Positions 61,143-64,000 of a stretch of DNA of 64,000 nucleotides are shown in pieces. Location of the stretch: positions 2,946,001-3,010,000 of the forward strand of contig CALZFC010000356.1 in assembly GCA_945643635.1 (NCBI GenBank), in the 5' to 3' direction. The notes beneath the pieces were generated by a model. The model did no database searches. It saw nothing but the letters and a program-made list of their open reading frames with translations, and was not told the origin of the DNA. This DNA comes from Allodiplogaster sudhausi (Eukaryota; Nematoda; Chromadorea; Rhabditida; Diplogasteridae). Numbering within the stretch: the stretch's first letter is position 1; the number at the start of each line of letters is the position of its first letter. Both the position numbers and the translations under genes were made by a program.

Positions 61143-62223
61143 CTCTCGCTCTTTCGCTCTCTCTCTCTCTCTTTCTTTCACCACTATTCTTCTATCTCTT
61201 TCTCTGTGTCGATTCTGGAATGACTGCAGGATGCTGAATGTGCTGATCTAGCGATCTCCCCTGGCTGCTCTGCCGTGCTCCTTCTTCTGGAAGACGGCGA
61301 GCCTGCCAGGTATTGAAAGTATTCTTGCAACATCTTAACTTGAAGGGGATCAATGACTCCGAATGTCAGAGAGAAAGGAAGAAGAGTTAGAGAGTGTTGT
61401 GCTTGAATCGCACGCCCGCTCCTTTTATATCCCCTTGATGACTCACACTTAAACACTTATAATTAATGTTTATATTCATTGCATTCTTGAAATTACTAGG
61501 TGTTCTAGATAGTGGACTTGACGAGAGCATAGGTTTATAAATTGTACTTGTTGAACTTGTTTATACGTATTAAGATTTTGACGCATTTATTGTTCACTTT
61601 TTCAGTTCTCTCGGTGCTTCCTCGAACTTTCGTTTCGTCCAACACGGCCGCCGTTCAATGCTTCCTGTTAGTAAATAGCTTCTATTTCTTTTATTGGATC
61701 AAGTTTGCATAGCGACGTAAGCTTAAATTCCTCGGTTTCCTAGATCAAATATTTATAGGTCTCGAGAGGAATTAACTTTTCGTGTTCTTGTTATTTCAGT
61801 AGCCAACTTTTGGTGATGTAGGCATTGCAAATGTTTTTTTTTTTTTGACAGCGCGGTTAATTGTGTTTACAGTTAAGGGATTTGACTGTACAAGAAAGTA
61901 GTATTTGGGTAGCGACATAATTATGTTCGAAATCGAAAAAAAAACAACAACACAGGAAGACTCCAGTTGATACTTTTTTATCCCTACCACAGCATTTGTT
62001 CATCTCGAATCTTCCATTTGTTTACTTATGAGTTTAAGGTAATAAATAAGTAAAGTATAAAACCACTTTTTACAGACGATCCCCATCTGGGCCGTGGTGG
62101 TGTCCGAACGAGGAGGGAATGGAGGAGCGGAAGGGGGAACTCAGCTGGCAGGCAAACTTCTGCCAACTCGACAACTCGCTCTTCATCCAAGACTGGAGGC
62201 AATGACCCAACAGCTGGAAGAGG

Positions 62224-62284
<61 letters not shown>

Positions 62285-62538
62285 TTCCCTCTCTCTCTTT
62301 CCCTCTCACTCACTCTGTCTCTTTTTCTCTCTCTCTCTTTCCCTCTCTCTCACGCACTCTGTCTCTTTTTTTTCTCTCTCTCTCTCTCTCTCTCCCTCTC
62401 TCACTCACTCTGTCTCTTTCTCTCTCTCTCTCGCTCTCTCTCTCTTTCCCTCTCTCTCTCACTCACTCTGTCTCTTTCTCTCTCTCCCCCCCCCTCTCTG
62501 TCTCTCTCTCTCTCTTTCTCTCTCTCTCACTCACTCTG

Positions 62539-62575
<37 letters not shown>

Positions 62576-63909
62576 TTCTCTCTCTCTCTTTCCCTCTCTC
62601 ACTCACTCTGTCTCTTTCTCTCTCGCTCTCTCCTGTGCACTCTCATTATTTCTACTTAGACCCTTCTCCTATCTCCTTTATCTTTCTCTATGTATCCCTT
62701 CATTACCTTTTAATTTCTAGCAACTTCATCTAGCAGCTATACTTCTAGATTCTCCACGGTCTTTGCCTGACTGTGCGACCGAGTGAATGAAGATGTCAGG
62801 AAGATCTGTGAACACCAGTAACCATTTGCACTTTATTGATGTATGTTTGAGGCCCCTGGCAAGATATTTAAGGAGAAAAGAAGCCTGTTCTGAAGCAATG
62901 TTGTGCTCTCGTTTTATTTGTATATTTTTCAACGTTAAAATTGTGGGAATAGTGGCGAAATGTTTAAGGTTGGTGGTGAATGCAGTCTTGTTGATTAGCG
63001 CTTTATCAAATTATTTTAAGCTTCATTACTTTTTCAGCATATCTCTATCGTTGGTTTTGAGATTTTTGTCAGTATTTTTGGGAAATATTATGCAATTTCG
63101 TGTCGAACACTTCCAATTAGACGAACTTCTGTAAAAGTTGATGCTTTGTGAATTTGTCTTCTGAGGCTTGTAGTCCATCTATTGTTACCTTCCTGTCCTT
63201 CAGGGCAAGGTTGACCAATGATGTTCTTGAACTTACGAAGAATTGCATAAATTGGTTTGCCGAGAAACCATAATTTTGCATACGTTGAATTATGGCTTAC
63301 TTATCAACCATACTTGTCGACCATTTTACTAAGCTGTGACTTGCTACACGGCGGGGGGTTTACATGTTAGTCCGAGATTTGACTTAGACTTAAAAAAACT
63401 ATTTAATTTGTTTATTTTTCTTGTTAAGAAATTGGAAGTAAGTTTTGTGGCGATAACGGATATTTCAGGGGCGGGGACGGAGAGATCGTAAGGATGTAGC
63501 AGGTTAGAGGACATATCTAATGTAGAAAGGTCCTTGAAAGGGCATTATAATAAGTAATAGAAAATATCTTTGGTTCTCATTCCAGAGCCGCGCTCGTCTG
63601 CTCGCTCGTGGCTCCAGCGTGGGCAAGGCTGATAAGGATTCGCTGGCCAGCTTGAGCATTAGCTGTGGCTACAATCATATCATTTTGGAGAACATTTCTG
63701 CTAAATGTTTCTAAAAGTTCTTTGTATTATTCGAAGAAATATGACAAATTACTGCAATGCGAATTACTTCACAGGTTCTACAACTTCGGAAGGAAAGAAC
63801 ACGGATGCTCAGCCGCGCAGCTTCTCGAGCCACTTCCTCCCCAATTCGCCCCCACCCGGAAGCAACCACGACGGAGACGACCCCGTGACGGCCGAGAACG
63901 GGATGGTCG
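56258..63909 (+). CDS. RING-finger (C3HC4) protein, incomplete at the right edge
   Basis: A probable E3 ubiquitin ligase. Exons: 56258-56395, 56853-56984, 57700-about 57813, 57961-58028, 58248-58415, 58840-58925, 59005-59187, 59951-60112, 60382-60518, 60654-60746, 61005-61064, 61230-61309, 61606-61666, 62076-62222, 63586-63664, 63775-63909, with a donor at 63910, so more exons follow. Phase matches from exon 4 onward; the exon 3 donor is unclear. The RING is split between exons 1 and 2: CAVC..C, then CGHSFCEGC and CPTC. A coiled-coil-like Glu/Ala segment follows (exon 3), then long Ser/Arg-rich stretches and a small hydrophobic region (exons 11-14: VLIDVIEG, AVLLLLEDG, IPIWAVVVSE). The region after the RING is not recognised. 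Two minisatellites and two long CT arrays lie in introns. Confidence 0.8.
58613..58745 (+). repeat. 35 bp minisatellite, about 3.8 copies
   Basis: Units start at 58613, 58648, 58683 and 58718; each contains atgagaaaggggccctct and gcttggcaggggg. It lies in the intron between RING exons 5 and 6. Confidence 0.93.
59235..59915 (+). repeat. Minisatellite of about 22 bp units in an intron
   Basis: Many diverged units built on a tctcagg, gttgtg, gaaacc order; the most regular part (about 59530-59660) is caggagttgtgaaaaccgtgtct-like and repeats with a 22 bp period. It fills most of the 59188-59950 intron. Confidence 0.9.
61105..61190. repeat. (CT)n microsatellite in a RING-gene intron
   Basis: Nearly pure CT run in the intron between exons 61005-61064 and 61230-61309. 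Confidence 0.9.
62223..62640. repeat. Long (CT)n array with a higher-order repeat
   Basis: About 420 bp of interrupted CT repeat directly after the donor of the exon ending 62222. A tcactcactctgtctctttc motif recurs about every 55-70 bp, at least five times, so this is a microsatellite organised as a minisatellite. Confidence 0.85.
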
Positions 63910-64000
63910 GTAGAAAGTTGATTTTTTTTTATTGTTGTTGTTGTTTTTTTTAATTTTTATCTGATAGTTTTATAAAGAATATATTCTGATTTAAGAAACA

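Overview
This is nuclear DNA from an animal, and the gene content points to a nematode. It holds an astacin-EGF-CUB metalloprotease of the NAS type, a MATH-BTB protein, a sigma-class glutathione S-transferase, a DEG/ENaC channel and a seven-helix chemoreceptor of serpentine-receptor type. Genes have many short exons, coding DNA is rich in C or G at third codon positions, introns are mostly 40-300 nt and AT-rich, and (CT)n/(GA)n microsatellites are everywhere. I joined exons by hand from splice signals and checked phase across junctions. The species is not determined.

Layout. 0-5.2 kb: possible end of a + strand gene, then a DEG/ENaC channel gene on - whose intron carries a 2.7 kb near-perfect palindromic transposon at a TTAA target. 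6.7-12.3 kb: a chemoreceptor gene (+) whose last intron holds a 3.2 kb Mutator-like element with a transposase. 13.4-19.0 kb: a large unidentified multi-exon gene (-). 19.4-20.1 kb: a 126-residue Cys-rich membrane protein (+). 20.2-21.9 kb: a GST gene (-) with a small foldback element in an intron. 22-31.7 kb: no convincing gene, but about twenty purine or pyrimidine blocks. 32.1-34.5 kb: a gene (+) for a protein built almost only of Pro, Ala and Glu, in ten exons with all introns in phase 0.

36.3-52.7 kb is a tandem duplication. Each unit carries an astacin-EGF-CUB protease gene of 15 exons followed by an unidentified four-exon gene. Unit A has been hit by a second palindromic TTAA element (itself hit by a 5'-truncated LINE) in a protease intron, and by a 224 bp foldback element in the first coding exon of the downstream gene, which breaks it. 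Unit B looks intact in both genes. 53.0-56.0 kb: a complete MATH-BTB gene (-), sharing a 298 bp divergent promoter with a long RING-finger gene (+) that runs off the right edge and has two minisatellites in its introns.

All but one of the mobile insertions found lie in introns. The exception is the foldback in the duplicated gene, whose intact sister copy may have removed selection. No CRISPR, rRNA or convincing tRNA was seen.
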